Shown here one piece after another: positions 46,801 to 60,600 of a stretch of DNA of 64,000 bases (positions within the stretch are counted from its first letter, which is position 1; each line of letters starts with the position of its first letter). Under the pieces are notes generated by a model, which saw only the letters and a program-made list of their open reading frames with translations, searched no databases and was not told where the DNA came from. Source of the DNA: Klebsormidium nitens (taxonomy: Eukaryota > Streptophyta > Klebsormidiophyceae > Klebsormidiales > Klebsormidiaceae); the NCBI GenBank assembly GCA_000708835.1, contig DF237056.1, positions 62,001 through 126,000 on the forward strand, read 5' to 3'. The position numbers and the translations under genes were made by a program.

Positions 46801-48162
46801 CCAGCACATTCCACAAACTTCAAGAGAGCTGACAGCAGACATTTGCCTGCCGCTGCAAAGCTGTGGGGAAAGTGGAACAAAGGTGCCCACATGACAATCT
46901 TAAGAAAAAGGGCTGCTTACGAGCTGACCCATTCAACCCCAGACATAGTGGTTTGGCTACTGCCAAACCCCTCAACCTTTGCAAACCGGTAAACCATCTT
47001 TGACCATAACCTAGAAACCCACAGGCTAACCAAAACCCGAAGGCTAACCCAAAACCCTCACCTTGTTGGGGTCGTCTGAGGGGTCAACAATGACATCCGC
47101 GCGCCGGAACCACCCGACCAGCTCCTCAAAGCTCTGCGGCTCTTGGACGATCACGTTAACTCTCCCCACCCCCGCCCGCTTCCCCAGCTTCGCCAAATGG
47201 TCCATGTAGTCTACAGTCTGCCCTGGTTCCTGCTGACCCAGAACGACGTACATTGTTTTTGGGATCAAGACGCGCACGCCCTTCATTGCTTCCATCATCC
47301 GCTCCTGCCCCCGGATGGGAGAAACTAGGCCCGGGGTCAGAATCACGCGACGGTCCTCCGACACGGGCGCGAAGGTCATGTTGGGCGCCTGAGCGAAGTT
47401 GTGGGGCAGCCATCCCGTGGGGAGAAGCGTGCAGGATAGGTTTCGGGAGACAAGTTGGTTCAGCGTTTTGCAGGCGGAGAGGAGGGGCGCTGTGACGTGG
47501 GCTGCGCTCGCAAGCACTTTCTCCAGGATCATCTGCTTATGGACCTCATAGTCGGCTGGGAGGCTATGGATGTTGACCACATAGGGTATGGTGAGGTGGT
47601 CCAAAAGGACCAAGAGCAGCTCTCCATAATGGCCCCCGTAGACGTCAAAGTCGTGCTGCACGCTCAGCACTTCGAACTCCCGGTTGATGTAATCGGCTGC
47701 CAGGAAGTAGTCCTTGTGCGCCTCTTTCCTGAACAAGAAGGCCACCTCCTCCCCGTAATCATCCGCCGTGTTTCTCTCGTCCACAATTACTACGCTGACC
47801 TTTGCTCTGCGAAGCAGCGGATTGGTACTGTTGGCCACACCCAGGGAGAAAAGGTCCCGCGTGTAACCGGCTACGTCTGACAGCTGAGGGGGGTATGAAG
47901 ACAGGATCCCAATCCTGAGGGGGGTCATCTGTGCAGGCCATAATGGCATTCCGTAGTCCGTGTCTTGGTCCTCAATCTGACCCGTAAGCGCAATGTGGCC
48001 CGTTATAGTGTACACCAGATGCAGAATGCCCAGCATCGCAATAATCTGATAGATGCGCCTCTGCGAGAGGATCTGCAGTGCGCTCCCTTTGGGCGCATTT
48101 GGCGACGGGGCTGCCTTCGTCTTCCCCAGTGCCGCCGCCCATTGCGACCAGGGGAGGTCCAT
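43875..48162 (-). CDS. Membrane-anchored GT4-type glycosyltransferase with large unknown C-terminal domain, 879 residues
   Basis: Minus-strand exons: 48162-47062, 45517-45497 (21 bases) and 45392-43875; total 2,640 bases, all phase 0. A short cytosolic N-terminus and one membrane helix (about residues 38-60) suggest a type II Golgi or ER protein. Residues about 80-480 read as a GT-B retaining glycosyltransferase. They include a YPP turn (SSYPPQLSDVAGYTRDL), VQHDFDVYGG at 168-177, the second Rossmann half (ILTPGLVSPIRG), and the donor-site region DVIVDPSDDPNK joined through IAFHAAN to ISSRALDMAIALGIPAIAS. The closing WPAVADEW also fits. This pattern is closest to bacterial group 1 transferases that begin YPPRQCGIATF. 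Residues about 490-879 are predicted mostly beta and not recognised. Several N-glycosylation sequons support a luminal location. Sugar and acceptor are unknown. Confidence 0.82.
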
Positions 48163-50131
48163 TTGCAGAGACGCCCGGAGCGGCAGAGCAAAAGCTTGGT
48201 TGCTGGAAGTTACAGCTTAGATGCAAGGGAAGCGCGGAAATGCCTGCCAGCGCTAGCTGCGATGACAGGACGTGACGCTTTTTATGGTTTGCTGCATCAT
48301 TTACTCGTAGGATTTGTTCCAAACTCCAACTCAGGAGTTGGATAAGCTGCAAATGAAGGTCGAGGGTGTTCTCCAGTTCTCCACGCTCCAAGAACCAAGG
48401 ATCCTAGAGAGCGGCTCCCGAATCCTGGCGCCAAAGCAATGGAGGTTCCATGGCGCATTGCGCATCATCGCGCGACCTGAAGGCTGAAATGTCAAGGTGC
48501 AGAAGAGACATGGGGAAAACAGAAGCTAGAAGCAGTAGAAGGTGCACTTGTTGAAAGAGGCTGTTGAAAGCTAGATCATGATTCATCAGCGGCATATACG
48601 ACTGGCGTAGGTACCTCCCTCAGGATACCTCTCGAGTCTCTAGCCTCCCAGACCCGGGTATGATTTTCGGTCGTAGTTGTGCATCCGCGAGTGAACGCTA
48701 CCGGAAGTTGCGGGGATTATGGTACGTACCGTACCCTTCTGCATTGAATCTGCATAATGCACGATCTGTCAGGGCCCGGTAAAACCGACGGCGCATCATA
48801 CGGCGCAATTACAGTAGTTGCTGCGCAGACGGTCACGTGCAGTGCAACTGGCCGGCGGACTGGAGGCTGGCCGCCTGCTAACAAACCTCAAGTCCAACTT
48901 TCTTTGTGAAGAAGCGCTCATGAGCGTCTCTTAAGCGCGCATGGCTGTGATGTCTACGTCGTTTTCATGGTGGCAACCGAGTCTAGTGCAGCCAAGAGTT
49001 GAGCTACGTCGAATCTGCCACTAGCAATGTAGCATACACGGCATTGGTGCCCTTCATGAAATCAATGTTTTGGATATTTGATGACATGTTACCGTATAGT
49101 GATTTCGTAAACAGTACTTTTGCTGGAATTTAACAAGATAGCCAGCTCTGCCCAATGTTGTAAGCGATGCCGCCAGAGCGCGAGCAGTGCAGATTCAAGG
49201 CGAACGCAGGCTCAGGAGACGGGTGATCATTGGTGACAGTCAAGTGCACATAGGAACGCAAGAAAATTGGTGAGGAACTGTACTTAAAGGTGCCTCATTA
49301 CTTGCAGTCACGTTGCATGATTCGATATGCGAAGCTGACGTCATCCGACTCGAGCACGTCCTTCTCACGACTTGGCGATTGGACAAGGGTTTTCCGTCCT
49401 CAATCAGCTGTCAAAAGTTTACTACTTCACGATTTTCTCCTCACGAAGCACTTTATGCTCGAGCGTCGGAAGCGGCAACGGGTAGAGGTGTCAGAACACG
49501 CTTAAAGAGCCTGATTGAAACACGTATGCACGTCAATCCAAACGAGGATAAAAGTCCAACTATGCTAAGTAGTACCCTTGACCGAAGAGTGTGTTTTCTG
49601 CATGATTGATATCATCACTTTTACTTCTTGATGCATGAATAAGCACAGTCGAGACGTTGGTACAAAGCAGATTCTCGATTGCCAGGGGACGGCGACGGCG
49701 GATGATACTTTTCATTGCGGCTGGTGACCGAAGTCAGAACATTGGTTGATACGAACATTCAGTGACAATGTTAAGCAGGTCGTATGTACAGGAAAGCTCA
49801 AGACCAGTAAGACTTGGACCACTGTTGACAAGCGCTACGTAACCCACTTCCCATGGGATGCTCCTCGACCTACGCGGACATGTCTGAAGAATTTTGCGCT
49901 AACCTCTAATCGTAGACGCCCAAACTCCGTTGCTGGTCCAGCACTCAAGCCGTATCGCTGCTTCGCTTCTTCTAGAGTTGATTTTTCTCCCCTGTTTTGC
50001 GCCGCGACCAAAGCCCTCTGCTATCAACCAACCCTCTCCGGAACGTGATCATCCTGTGCATCTCCTCCGCTCCACGTTTCTGACGTCATCTTTCTTCTGC
50101 TGAATCGCCCCCGGTTCCAACTTCCGTGGCG
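48163..50131. other. Intergenic between the glycosyltransferase and dehydrin genes
   Basis: This holds the promoter of the minus-strand glycosyltransferase gene and the 3' flank of the dehydrin gene. No gene or repeat could be supported. Short frames around 49290-49609 look non-coding. Confidence 0.4.
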
Positions 50132-53042
50132 TCACTTCTGGCCGGTGTCGCTGCCGTGATGGTGCCCGGTCAGCGTCTCCTTCACCTTCTCCTCGATCCT
50201 CTTAAAGATGTTCTTCTTCTTCTTGGGCTTCTCTCCCGGGGGGGTCTTCTCCCCGGGCGCGGCCACCCCCGCCGCGTGCTCCTCCTCGCCCTCGCTGCTG
50301 CTCGAAGAACTAGAGCTGGACGATTTCTTGAGGTCCTTCTCGGGGACAACGGTGCCGCCCACCACCGTTGGGCCGGGGATCAGCACCCTGCGGTTGAGAA
50401 ACCGGTTAAAAATTTTCAGATTTTGAAGGGGCAACCGGCAAGACCCGCTATTATACGTTGGGGGGGCCTCGGCTTGGACAGGTTCCCAATTTGCCGGTGG
50501 GAGCAAGGGACTCTGCGGTTAAGAATTTGAGTTAAACCCCACCTCGGTGCTCCTTGACTTGCGGGATGACTTGACCTCAAGGTCGAGAATAGTATCCTTG
50601 GAAACCGATATGACCCGGAGTATGCAGCAACTTCCGACAAAAGTCAGGCAATGAAGTGACATCAAGTGGTGATCAGGTTCTGGAAGTAAGATGCTCGAAA
50701 AAGTTATTTGGAAAGTTTTAACACTCCGTACACAAACCAACAAAGGCTCGCAAGCAACCAGGGGCTCGAGCATCCCATTCCCCGCAAAGATGCTTGTTGA
50801 CCGCCGTTATGGCGCTCGATGTGACTCCGGCTGTAAAGTCGTTACAAGAGACACTCAGGATGAACAGGCAGTGGAACCATCCCCGTGTCTGAGAGATGCA
50901 CAAACTCCCGTTCTCTAAGATTATGCCATACTTTCATCAGTGAATTTCCATGTTTGCGGAGCTTTCAATTTTCCAAATGGATGCAGAGGACTGGCCTCAT
51001 CTCCTAGCAATCTCCAGATACTTTCTCGAAGCGATTCTGAAACGCGCTCGCGAAGTTCGAAAAAGGATTAGAGCCTGAGTTCTCGTGAGCACCGACACAT
51101 ATATCCGAACACGCCGCTAGAAGTCTGGAAATACTTTTTGAGTCAGACGTCAGGTAAAGAAACCCCGGGACGGTCCAAGTAGGGCCGAGAGATTGTCGAA
51201 GTTTCGGAATTTCTTGAAGGGCATCTGCAAAGGATGCAGATCAATATGTTCGGAAACGCTCGCGCGCACTCACGTCCCGGGAGGCACCGGCACGACGGAG
51301 ACGACGTTCACCTCCGCTGCGTACTCCTCCACCACAACCGGCGCGACCGCGCCCGCGGCCGCCTGCGCTCGCGGGACCGGCTTGTCCACCACCTCGTAGG
51401 CCACCTCCTCCGCTTCGACCAGCCTGCGAGAAGGCGGGTTGTGATACCAATACCCGCAGGAGATCAACGAAACGGACGACTTTGCCATGCCAGCGGGACA
51501 TTTTGGGAATTGTTTGAAAACCTGTGGTCAGTTTCCGTCGGAACCGAGTCTGTGCAATGATCCGCGAGTCCGTTGGTGTCTCGGACGACAGCTGACACTC
51601 TCGCGGCACATTGTCACTGATATGACTGACGGCAGGACCGGGGTGCAACGGTTCACAGGGCTTTGCGCAATTTTGCAGCATGTAAGTGCGTACACAACTT
51701 TTTTGCAAAGGCTTTCATTTTCATCCATCGCTTCATGCCGCGGTTTCTCTTGTCGGTTTCTAGCAAGTTATCTGATCGACAACCTTCTCAAGAGCTCTTC
51801 CAGACTCATGTCAGAATACACTGAAATTGATGGAGAAGCGAAACTCGATAGGTTTGAGTTTAGGCCGAATGGCCGTACACTGGCCGTGCCGTCTCCCCGG
51901 TAGAGTCCTTCTTCCCGAACAAAGGGCGCTCCTCCCCCTGCTCCCGGCCCTCCTCTTCCTCCCGGTTCGTCTGCCCCGATCCCCCGACCTCGGGCCTCTC
52001 CAGCGTCAAGTTCACGGGCGGCGTCTGATGGGCGATGTGCACTTTGCTCTCAAACTCCTGCGGCTGCACATTCAGGGAAGGGGACGGCTAATGGGCGATT
52101 TTCCGCATCGTCGATCGTTGCGGTCTGGTCAATCTTGGAGACCGAGGAGAGAGCGAAAAGACACGAGGTCTTTCAAAGGGCAGCAAGCGTTTACTTCACC
52201 TTGCGTCAAGGTATCCAGATTTGTACCTCACTTGTGTTCAACAACCTGTTTTTCAAACTTCAATAAGGTGACCAGTCAAAGAACCAAGAGTCTGAAGAGC
52301 GACTCACTTGTCGCCGGTCTAGAAGATCCAAGATACCAAAACCGAGCCGACAGCCATTGTTTGAAAACGAACGAACGGACGAACGTTTCAGAAGGGGCGT
52401 CTCCGAAACTTTGACACAAAGAAGCACCTCCAGCAAAAGGAAGAGTGTTTTCGGTCCGACACTGAACGAGGAACAATCCTGGCACCCTCACAAGCACTTT
52501 ACATGCCTTTCTTTGGACTAAAAAGGACCTGCCAAGACGCTGAGCTTGAAGCTGACGGAAACTTTAAGTCCGGTAAACCAGCAAATCCTATCATCGTAAT
52601 TCCTCTTTGTCTCAAAAAAAATCGAAAACACCTCAGCACGAAGGTCAAACGAGCTCCAAAAGAACTGCCTCACTTCACGTTCGATTATCTAATGCACGCG
52701 CCGGTGAAGAGGAATGCCATTTGGTATGCAATCCCCCCTCAACCCTCTTAAGCTAAGCACTAAACAGATCTGCCCAAATACATGCACGAAGCTTTCTGTT
52801 GTCAACCTTCTTTCCACGCATCACATGCAAGCAATAAGAACTTTTCTGTTCTACAAAGGCTTTTGGAAACAAGCTTGCAGGAAGCAGAAACCCTGTGCAC
52901 CACTGTTTTTTGAGTCATCGCATTCATAAACAGCCATCAGTTGGTCCATGCAACTCACCAAGTCGGAGCGTCCAGCACCGCTTCCATATTCGCCTGACGC
53001 TCTCGCACCTTCCGAGGGGTCGCCTCCATAGGTCTGCGACAT
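50132..53042 (-). CDS. Dehydrin-like (LEA group 2) protein, 224 residues
   Basis: Minus-strand exons: 53042-52959, 52063-51879, 51423-51274 and 50387-50132 (stop TGA); total 675 bases, phases 0, 2 and 2. The protein is hydrophilic, Gly/Glu/Lys-rich and almost free of aromatic residues. Near the N-terminus is GEYGSG, which recalls a Y-segment. RPLFGKKD at about residue 80 recalls the F-segment. A run of ten serines followed by EGEEE (162-176) matches an S-segment. The end, KKKKNIFKRIEEKVKETLTG then HHHG (195-218), is a K-segment-like amphipathic helix beside a His cluster. Dehydrins bind membranes and protect proteins during drying and freezing. The middle, Val/Pro/Ala-rich part is unlike typical dehydrins. 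Three introns are more than usual for the family. The exon 2 donor (GT/GTACGG) was selected by phase. Confidence 0.72.
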
Positions 53043-54677
53043 CTTTTCTTGTTTGAGCGCTCGACTTCCTTCCTGACCTCTTCAACGTGAGGACCCCTGT
53101 CCTTAAACTCCCAGAGAAAGCTGCCGGTTGTCTATCGCATTCAAGAGGAGATGTTTGTGAGCACACGAGCAAACCGTTCGTTTAGCAGCAATCCAAAATG
53201 GTTGCTGGTTTGCTGATCCGCTGCCTAAAAGCCTGGCTCGCTTCGCCGCATGCAGCCTTTGAGCTCACAGATCAAGTCTGCAAAAACAAGTCAAGAGGTT
53301 ACCGCTGCACACGTAATCTTGGATGTTGATAAGGCTCGCTGACACTCTCGCGGCGTCCATGAATCTACGAGGCTCTTTCTTTACGTCATCTTAGTGGCGC
53401 AGCACACCAGAAGCTGTTGCGACCCTGAGTTTCTGAATGTCAGCAGTCGACGCAATCTGGAGGTGACACTCGACGGGCTCATGGCCCTGCAACGGATCGG
53501 ACTACAAAAAGCTCACTGTGACTTGCCAGGCTGTACCTTCCGTCCTTTTGACAAACCGAATCTGCGCCATCGATGTCAACGTGCGCTTCGCTACAATTGG
53601 TGGACGCCAAGTTTTCGGTTTCTCTCGAACCCTCATATTCTCCTGCAGCAGCTGTAGTCCCGCCAACGCGAGCGATTAGGAAAATGCAGCCGCTGGGCTT
53701 GCACTAAAGTAGGTATTCAATCAATTCACTTTAAGCCCACCACACAATACTAATCCGCACCAATGCAGTATAGCTGGCGCATTGCCGCGCTGCCGGCATT
53801 CATGATGCGCAGCGTTCATGTGGACTTGGCGATCCGATCGACGAATTGACCGCATCAAACTTCCCAAAGTTCTGGCGGCCCCCACGTACCGTCAGCTAGC
53901 GTTCGTGTCATATCTTTTGAGTCATATGCAGTAACCGGTCGCGGCATTGGGCAGGTTTACCGCCCAGGTACCCAGGTATGGGACCTACCGTCACCTACGG
54001 CCAAGACGGTTGCACCTTAAAAATGTCCCGTGCAACTCGATCAGTGCAGATCGTGCACCAGCTGTTTTAGCCGCCGCGGCCCACATTTCGAGCTTCCGGC
54101 CGCAAATGTGGATTGTTCCTGAATCACGATGCCGAGGAAGCCTTTGGCCCATGTGGCACGGCGTTCAATCGATCTGAAAAGACATCATCGATTCGACATG
54201 ATCAAACCGTTGGATCCTCGGCATCAGAGTTTGTTGGACGTTGCCACTATAAAGCGATCTTGATATTTTTTTGCTAGGTAAGCCTTGTGATATACTAGTA
54301 TATAGCTAGCCTGTCTTCAAAAGTTTACGCCAGGCCATGTTCTTGAAAGCGATGTATTTGAACGATCCAAGTGAAGGTAAGGGGAACAGAAGGCCACGAA
54401 GTCGATGCACATGGGCCTAAATGAGGCATGCTCCATCAGAGACTTAAAGTTAGCTCAATCTAAGCTACGGTTGTAAGTTGCTAACAAACCCGCTGACAAC
54501 AGGGCACACCACGGCCATCCAAAATCTTACAGGGACGACCTGGAGAATAATGGAACAGTGATTGTCGACCGTTGACAAAAGCCTTGATGGTGTTCACCAT
54601 TCTTGGGTCCTTATCCTGCGCAACTAGCTCTTCAGTTCATGTGAACCCCTACAACCCTGTACCTACAAGATGGTCAC
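53043..54677. other. Intergenic, upstream of the dehydrin-like gene
   Basis: This is the presumed promoter region of the minus-strand dehydrin-like gene and the 3' flank of Miro. I found no convincing cluster of ABRE or DRE elements by eye, and no other gene. Confidence 0.4.
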
Positions 54678-57600
54678 TCATGCAGATGCCTGCTGCTTAT
54701 GTCTGGCGTAGATGCGGTAGGCGACAAAGCCTCCGACGACAACAGAGGCCAGCCCGATGGTTACAAGGTACCGGTGCGAGGCGAGCCGTTGCTGCTTGGA
54801 CGCCTTGCTGCTTTCGGTCTCCGGAATGTTCGAGTGCGGCTTCAAGGCCAGATTCAATAGCTGCGGAAAAGCGGGGTAACGTGTTGTGGTCTCAGGTGCG
54901 ACAAAGAAGAGGGAAGTGCAATAGTCCTGATTACCCCCTACCAGCACTCCGGCAGTCACCTTGTCTATGAAAGTCACACACAAGATTGACACGCTCATGA
55001 CGCTCAGATTGACACGCTCATGACGCTCGACGTCGCCTCATTATCGCAAGACAGTATCCAGAGCGTCTACACGGCAACAAGCTATTATAGACTGACGAGA
55101 TCGGAATTGGAAATTCAACGAGGTTGAGAGACTAAAATAGGCGACTGAACTAGCTCACCTGCAGGTATGGCGTGTCGCCCTCTTTTATAGACACTGGGAG
55201 AGGCGCCTCCAGCCCCAGATTCGTTGCATACTGCCACCAGAGACGACACGTGTCAGTTCAAGGGTTCCGTTGCGTTGGCCAACCGTTTCCGAACATCAAA
55301 ACTTAGTCGCCACTTTGCTCTGGACTCCATTGCTCAGTAACCCGAAGCACAGGAAAAGCAATGTACACTGTAAGCTTGTAAGACGCCACTCAATGCAACG
55401 TTCGAACGTATGTTTAGCAATGTTCTCCTGCTACACCCCCCTCCAAGAAGGTTAGGGCGTCCAGAATCGAATTCGATAAGCGCTCGTGTCCATCCATTGA
55501 GCCACGCTTTCTACTCAGTCAAACACGTCGTCACATAAGTGCAGCTCTTAAGGGAGGGCCTTGTACTCGCATCCCTGAAGGATGTTTCAGCAATGTCGCA
55601 ATCGAACAAAGAAGCGCCCCAACGCTCCCCATCCGAGCATGCCAGCACCACAAAACTGTCGAGAACACGAATAAACACCCAAGCGGGCTGAAGATATTTC
55701 CACCCGACCAGATCCGAAACAAGCGACACACTCTGATCGTCACCCTTCTAAAGGCTGAGGATGAAACAGGAAACTACAGAGGAACGAATCCTTACCCGCA
55801 CGCTCTCTGCCAGCACCGCGTCCCCACTGTCTCTCTTAGCCGCGACAAGTGTGCACGGCACCTCGTGGCCATACTTCTCCGCGTGGTCCGCAATCCTCGT
55901 CAGCAGCTCCACCGCCTCGCTCAGCGACTCTGCGCTTGTGCTGCAAACCATGCAGCAAACCCGCTTTTTAACCCGTGTTCGATTTCGTTAAACAGGGGCA
56001 CCAGAATGGAAAATTTGTCAAGGGCTCAAGGCCCTCTCAGGGGCTGGCTCATTGGAACTTCTGCACCTCGTGCCACAAGGTTCTCTTTATGCACGATCAG
56101 GAGCGTCGAGAATGAGCTTCGGTGGGGTAAAGGGGGCTGCCTCGGTCGACAACGCTGCAACAGTCCTTTGAAATGAAGTCGGTCTCGAAACTGCCTGGGC
56201 CGGGTACATGCCCCAAGGATTGCTACTCGGGTCAATTTGAGCGACTCCGTGCAGGTTCGGTCTTACAGCTGCCCCTACAATCGTCTTCAGAGTTCACCAA
56301 TCCAGGACTATCATTAAAATTTGTTGGTAAGTAGCCGTTCCGATCTTGGATGCTTCATGACGACGAACGACAATATGGGCTGAACCATCAATGGGCTCAG
56401 CGGATGTTTCCGGTGAAAGATTGGAAAGCTGAGGGCTCAATCGCCGCAAAGGCACTTGTAAGAAAAAAGCGGAGACCACATGGTAACCCATCGTATGAGT
56501 TCCCGCCGCAGGATTGCGGGCCCGATCCACTGAGGAACGTTCATTGACCTGGGGGTCTATTCCTAAAAATGACCAAACACATTCTGGGTCATGGCTCTAG
56601 GGGGAATTGTGCAGTGCCATCAGCAAAGGCGGGAAAACCCGCTTTCGCAAGTCGGCTACTCGTGAAAGCGAGGCTAAGCAGCCACAAAACAGCACGAGTC
56701 GAGTCAGACCTGTCAAAGACAAAGGCCGCAACATCGCAGGCCGCCAGCCCGTTCTCGTTATCAAGCAGCTGATCCACTGAGGCCCCCGTCACCTCCCGCA
56801 AGACCAGCATCTTCTCTTGCCCCTGAAGCGAAAAGAGAGGACGAAACCTCGGGTCAGGGTTGAAAACAAAACACCATCAAAACACCATCGAATTGTCAGA
56901 ACACCTGAAGGACTGAGACATCGGCCAAGGACGCGAGTGACGACATTAATCGCCCCTCCAATAAAGGCTTCGAATGCCAGGTGCAACCCTGAGTCCAGCA
57001 GAAGGGGGCTTAGGAGCAATGGTCAAGTCACTGGGTCAACGTGCTGAAGCAGTTGCAGACCGTGATAAAATCCATAACTAATACCTGGTAAATTTCCACG
57101 TCCGACAGAATTCAGTCCGTGACTTAGGTCAGAACGAACAGTAGGGACCCAAAGAAAACACGTAATCTTTGGAATTTGTCGTAGGGGCTCTGCCCTCACC
57201 TCCGATGTCGAGACCACTTGTGCAGCATACCGGTCGCTTCGCGTAGGCGTGTGCGCTTCCGTGAAGGACCTGAAGCAGGACACCAGGACATCAGCCTAAC
57301 CGTCCAACGACTTTTCTGTATCTTCAGCTCCTCGGTTGTCATTAGAAAGTTGACAGCAATTCACTTCGATCCGCCCTCGCTCTTCCGATTCAACAGCCAT
57401 TTGAGAGAGCAAGAGTAATCCACTTCACCCTGGCGAACGAGAACCCACGACAAAATCACACAACAAACAAAGTGAACAGGGAGAAAGACGTTTTTCTCAA
57501 AGTTTGAGGACGTAAAACGAGAAGAAAGATCCGAGACGCTGTCAGACAACCCAAACGAAAAGTTGGGCAGGTTGGCATTTATTTCTTGTTCGAAGAACGA

Positions 57601-60600
57601 GAAGACGTAGCACCAAGACAGCGTCGAAACTATCATCCGCCCGTCCCCCATCGCGCTTTTGAATCGCTGGACCCCACAGAGCAGGATTGAGCGTGCTGGG
57701 GAAAATCCGCGTTCTTCAAGTCTCCACTAGAATGTGGAGCCAGAGGCAAGCGGCTGCACCTGTCGATCAGCCCGTCGACAATTGCGCTCTTGCCCACCCC
57801 CGACGGCCCGAACACGAAGCCCTGGATGACGTCACGCGAGAGCTTCTTCTTCTTCCGGTCGAAGCGCCGTCGTTTCGTCACCTTGAACGCGGTGCTGATG
57901 TCACGGTCGGGAAAGCCCAGGTAGATGAGGTAGCCGAGCGCAGAGTGTGGTTCCAAGAGGGTGAAGAGCCGCCACTGCACGCCACAAAAAACCCTGTCAT
58001 TGAGAGCCTTTCTTGCTGGAGTATAATAACTTTCGAGGTTGAGAGAGTGGTCAGGAATGCGGGAAAAACGCTTTTGACATACGCAGCGAAAGGAAGAAAC
58101 CGGAATGATGGACGCCCCTCTCAGATAAAGGCGGCAGATGCAACCAAAGCAGGCACCAAACTCGATGTTTGATGAAGTGCCTCCCATCGAAGGGTGCTCC
58201 CCTGGCAAAAGAAGCTTTTCCGCTGTGTAGACAGCAGACAACAGAACGGCAGCTCTTGAAAAAAAGCCCCTCCCCTTCGTGACGCGCACGTCTGGGCCGC
58301 TGTAAGATGCGGCTCCAAACACACACGTTCCACAACAGACTCCCTCTCTGATGTAAGTCTGACGAAACGTAGGACCGACTGATAAGTTGCCTACCTTCGC
58401 CAAGAAGCCCCGCAAAGTAAGAGAGCCCTCCGCATTCGTTTCTGTACATCGATGAAACCGCTCGTCCTCCTCCCAGGGGCTGCAATTGCAAAAAAGGGTG
58501 CAGCTGTTCAGACACACAAAAGTCTGGGGACTTGGGCGAGCCCACTTCTGCTGAAAAGTGGGCTCCTTCAGAGACACGGGAAATTGGCCGATCTCAAGCC
58601 GAATCTTCTAGGAATGAAAGACTAGCGAGTATCAAGACAAAGACAGGCTGCTTTGCTCTTTCAAATCCCTTTCGACAACTCTGCATCCGCTAGAAAACAT
58701 AGATAAACAAGTGAGGACCTCCATATGCTGCTGCACATCCCCGGATGAAGCTGCAACTTCCGCTGAACTGAAAAAAACCCGTGTCTCGTCTCCTTTTGAC
58801 AAGGTAAGACCCGGCCATCTGACAATGCACACAAAGTAAACCACTATAAGCCATGGTCAACAAAAGGCTCCGCGCCGTGATGTCAAGAAACGAGCATTTG
58901 TGCGACCCGGGAAGCAGACCATACCAAACGACTCACAATTTAAGAAGTAACAAACGCCCAAAGGCAAACAAAAAGCCGGCTCACTTTTCTGGCGCTGTCG
59001 AGAAGGCCTCCTCCAACTCCGTGCTGCTGAGCGCCCCGTCCCCATCGATGTCGAAGTGCAAGAAGATGCCCCGCAGGTAATCCAGCGCCTTTTCCGTCAG
59101 CTCAACGCTCTGTGCAGGAGACAAATAAGAGGCTTCGTATTCCTGACTTTGCCTCGCCTCGTGCGGGCCAGGCGGGTAGTCGTGGAGTTAAACGTTGATG
59201 CGACGTGTCGAAGCTTTTCATTCCCACTTTAAGTTCGCGAAGAAGAGGGCTCCGATGACGTGCTGCAAAGCTATAACGGAAGTTTATCACAGCCAACCTT
59301 AGTCGTTGAAGAGGAAGTCAGCACAAAGCCAAGGAGCTCAAGCTGCATTTTATGTTTCAGAGACAAGCGACAAGTGAGCAAATCCGAAGAGGGCCCAAAA
59401 CAAGGATGAGAGTCGCACGTAGTTGCATACCTGATCCGGCGCCTTGGTTGCGAGTTGGGGAAAGTCCAGAACCTCCTTACTCAACTGCACGGTATCGTCA
59501 TACCCGTACTTCCGCAGAACCTGCAAACGGCACACCAAGAAAACAATCGGATCAGGGATTGCAGATCACATGGAAGTTCCTCAAGAGCACGGGGACTAGG
59601 AGACGAAGAAAGCGAACAAACACAGTGTGCATCCCGCCTTTATCTTGAGACGGACTGTGCCGACTATTCTTATGGGGGCCCTATTCACGCTCCAACCAAA
59701 GAAACCGCTCCATCATAATTGTCAGGGCCGTCCCTCTTGTTGAAGCCGTCCCTCCAGCTCTAACATAAAACGCCCCATCTTATCGGTCCCACTCAGATAG
59801 GGACATGGACATAAAATCCGCCGTTTTGATTGGGCCGCGTGTCAAAAAGACCACGTGTCGATCATAGACCGAGGTCCGAGTCGCCGGAAATAGAATTTGT
59901 TGCAACGTAATTTGTTCGTCATCTAGTGACCTTCTAATAATCGGACGGTATCGGTGACTCAATCAGTGTATCGAACGGCCATCTGGGGTGACTCAATCAG
60001 TATATCGTCTTATACAATCCAGTATTCGGTCCCTTATATCTCTCTTTTTCCTCTTTTCTTCTCTTTTCTTCGTCTTTTCTTCTGTATCTCTTGGCTGTGA
60101 GTGGACTGTGGGACCCCACCTGTGATACCCTCAAACTGTTCCATCCCATCCCATTCTCAAAAAGAAAACGGCTCCATCATCTTTCCTCAAGCTACTTCAG
60201 AAGGTTCAAACTGGAAAGAAAAGCATCTCGAGCTCAAAAAGCAGACAGATGTTGCGACCCGGACAACGCAAAAACCGAATACGGACCCAAAACAACACCT
60301 CACCGTCCACGTCGTCTCCAGGCGGCCCTTGTCGATGAAGAGCGTGTGCAGAAGGTAGAAGCCGAGGAGGGTGAGCCCGTTGTCCTGCACGCCCGCCGGC
60401 AGCTTCTCGTACACCACACTCTTCACGCCCGCCAGCTCCTGCTCTTGCAGCGGCGCGTTGAAGCACATCACCTGCACATGACAGATGGACTCGCTTCAAT
60501 ATCGACTGCTGATAATAATAGAGGAATCCTTTTCGGCCAGATCAGGTTGTCACTTCAAGCAGAAATAGAACAAACGACTTTTCTGCTTAAGAAGATGGAC

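Noticed and set aside
50126-50530. Plus-strand 134-codon leucine-rich frame
   Set aside because: It is antisense to the last exon of the dehydrin-like gene. The runs of Leu and Arg are complements of the Glu/Lys/Ser codons.
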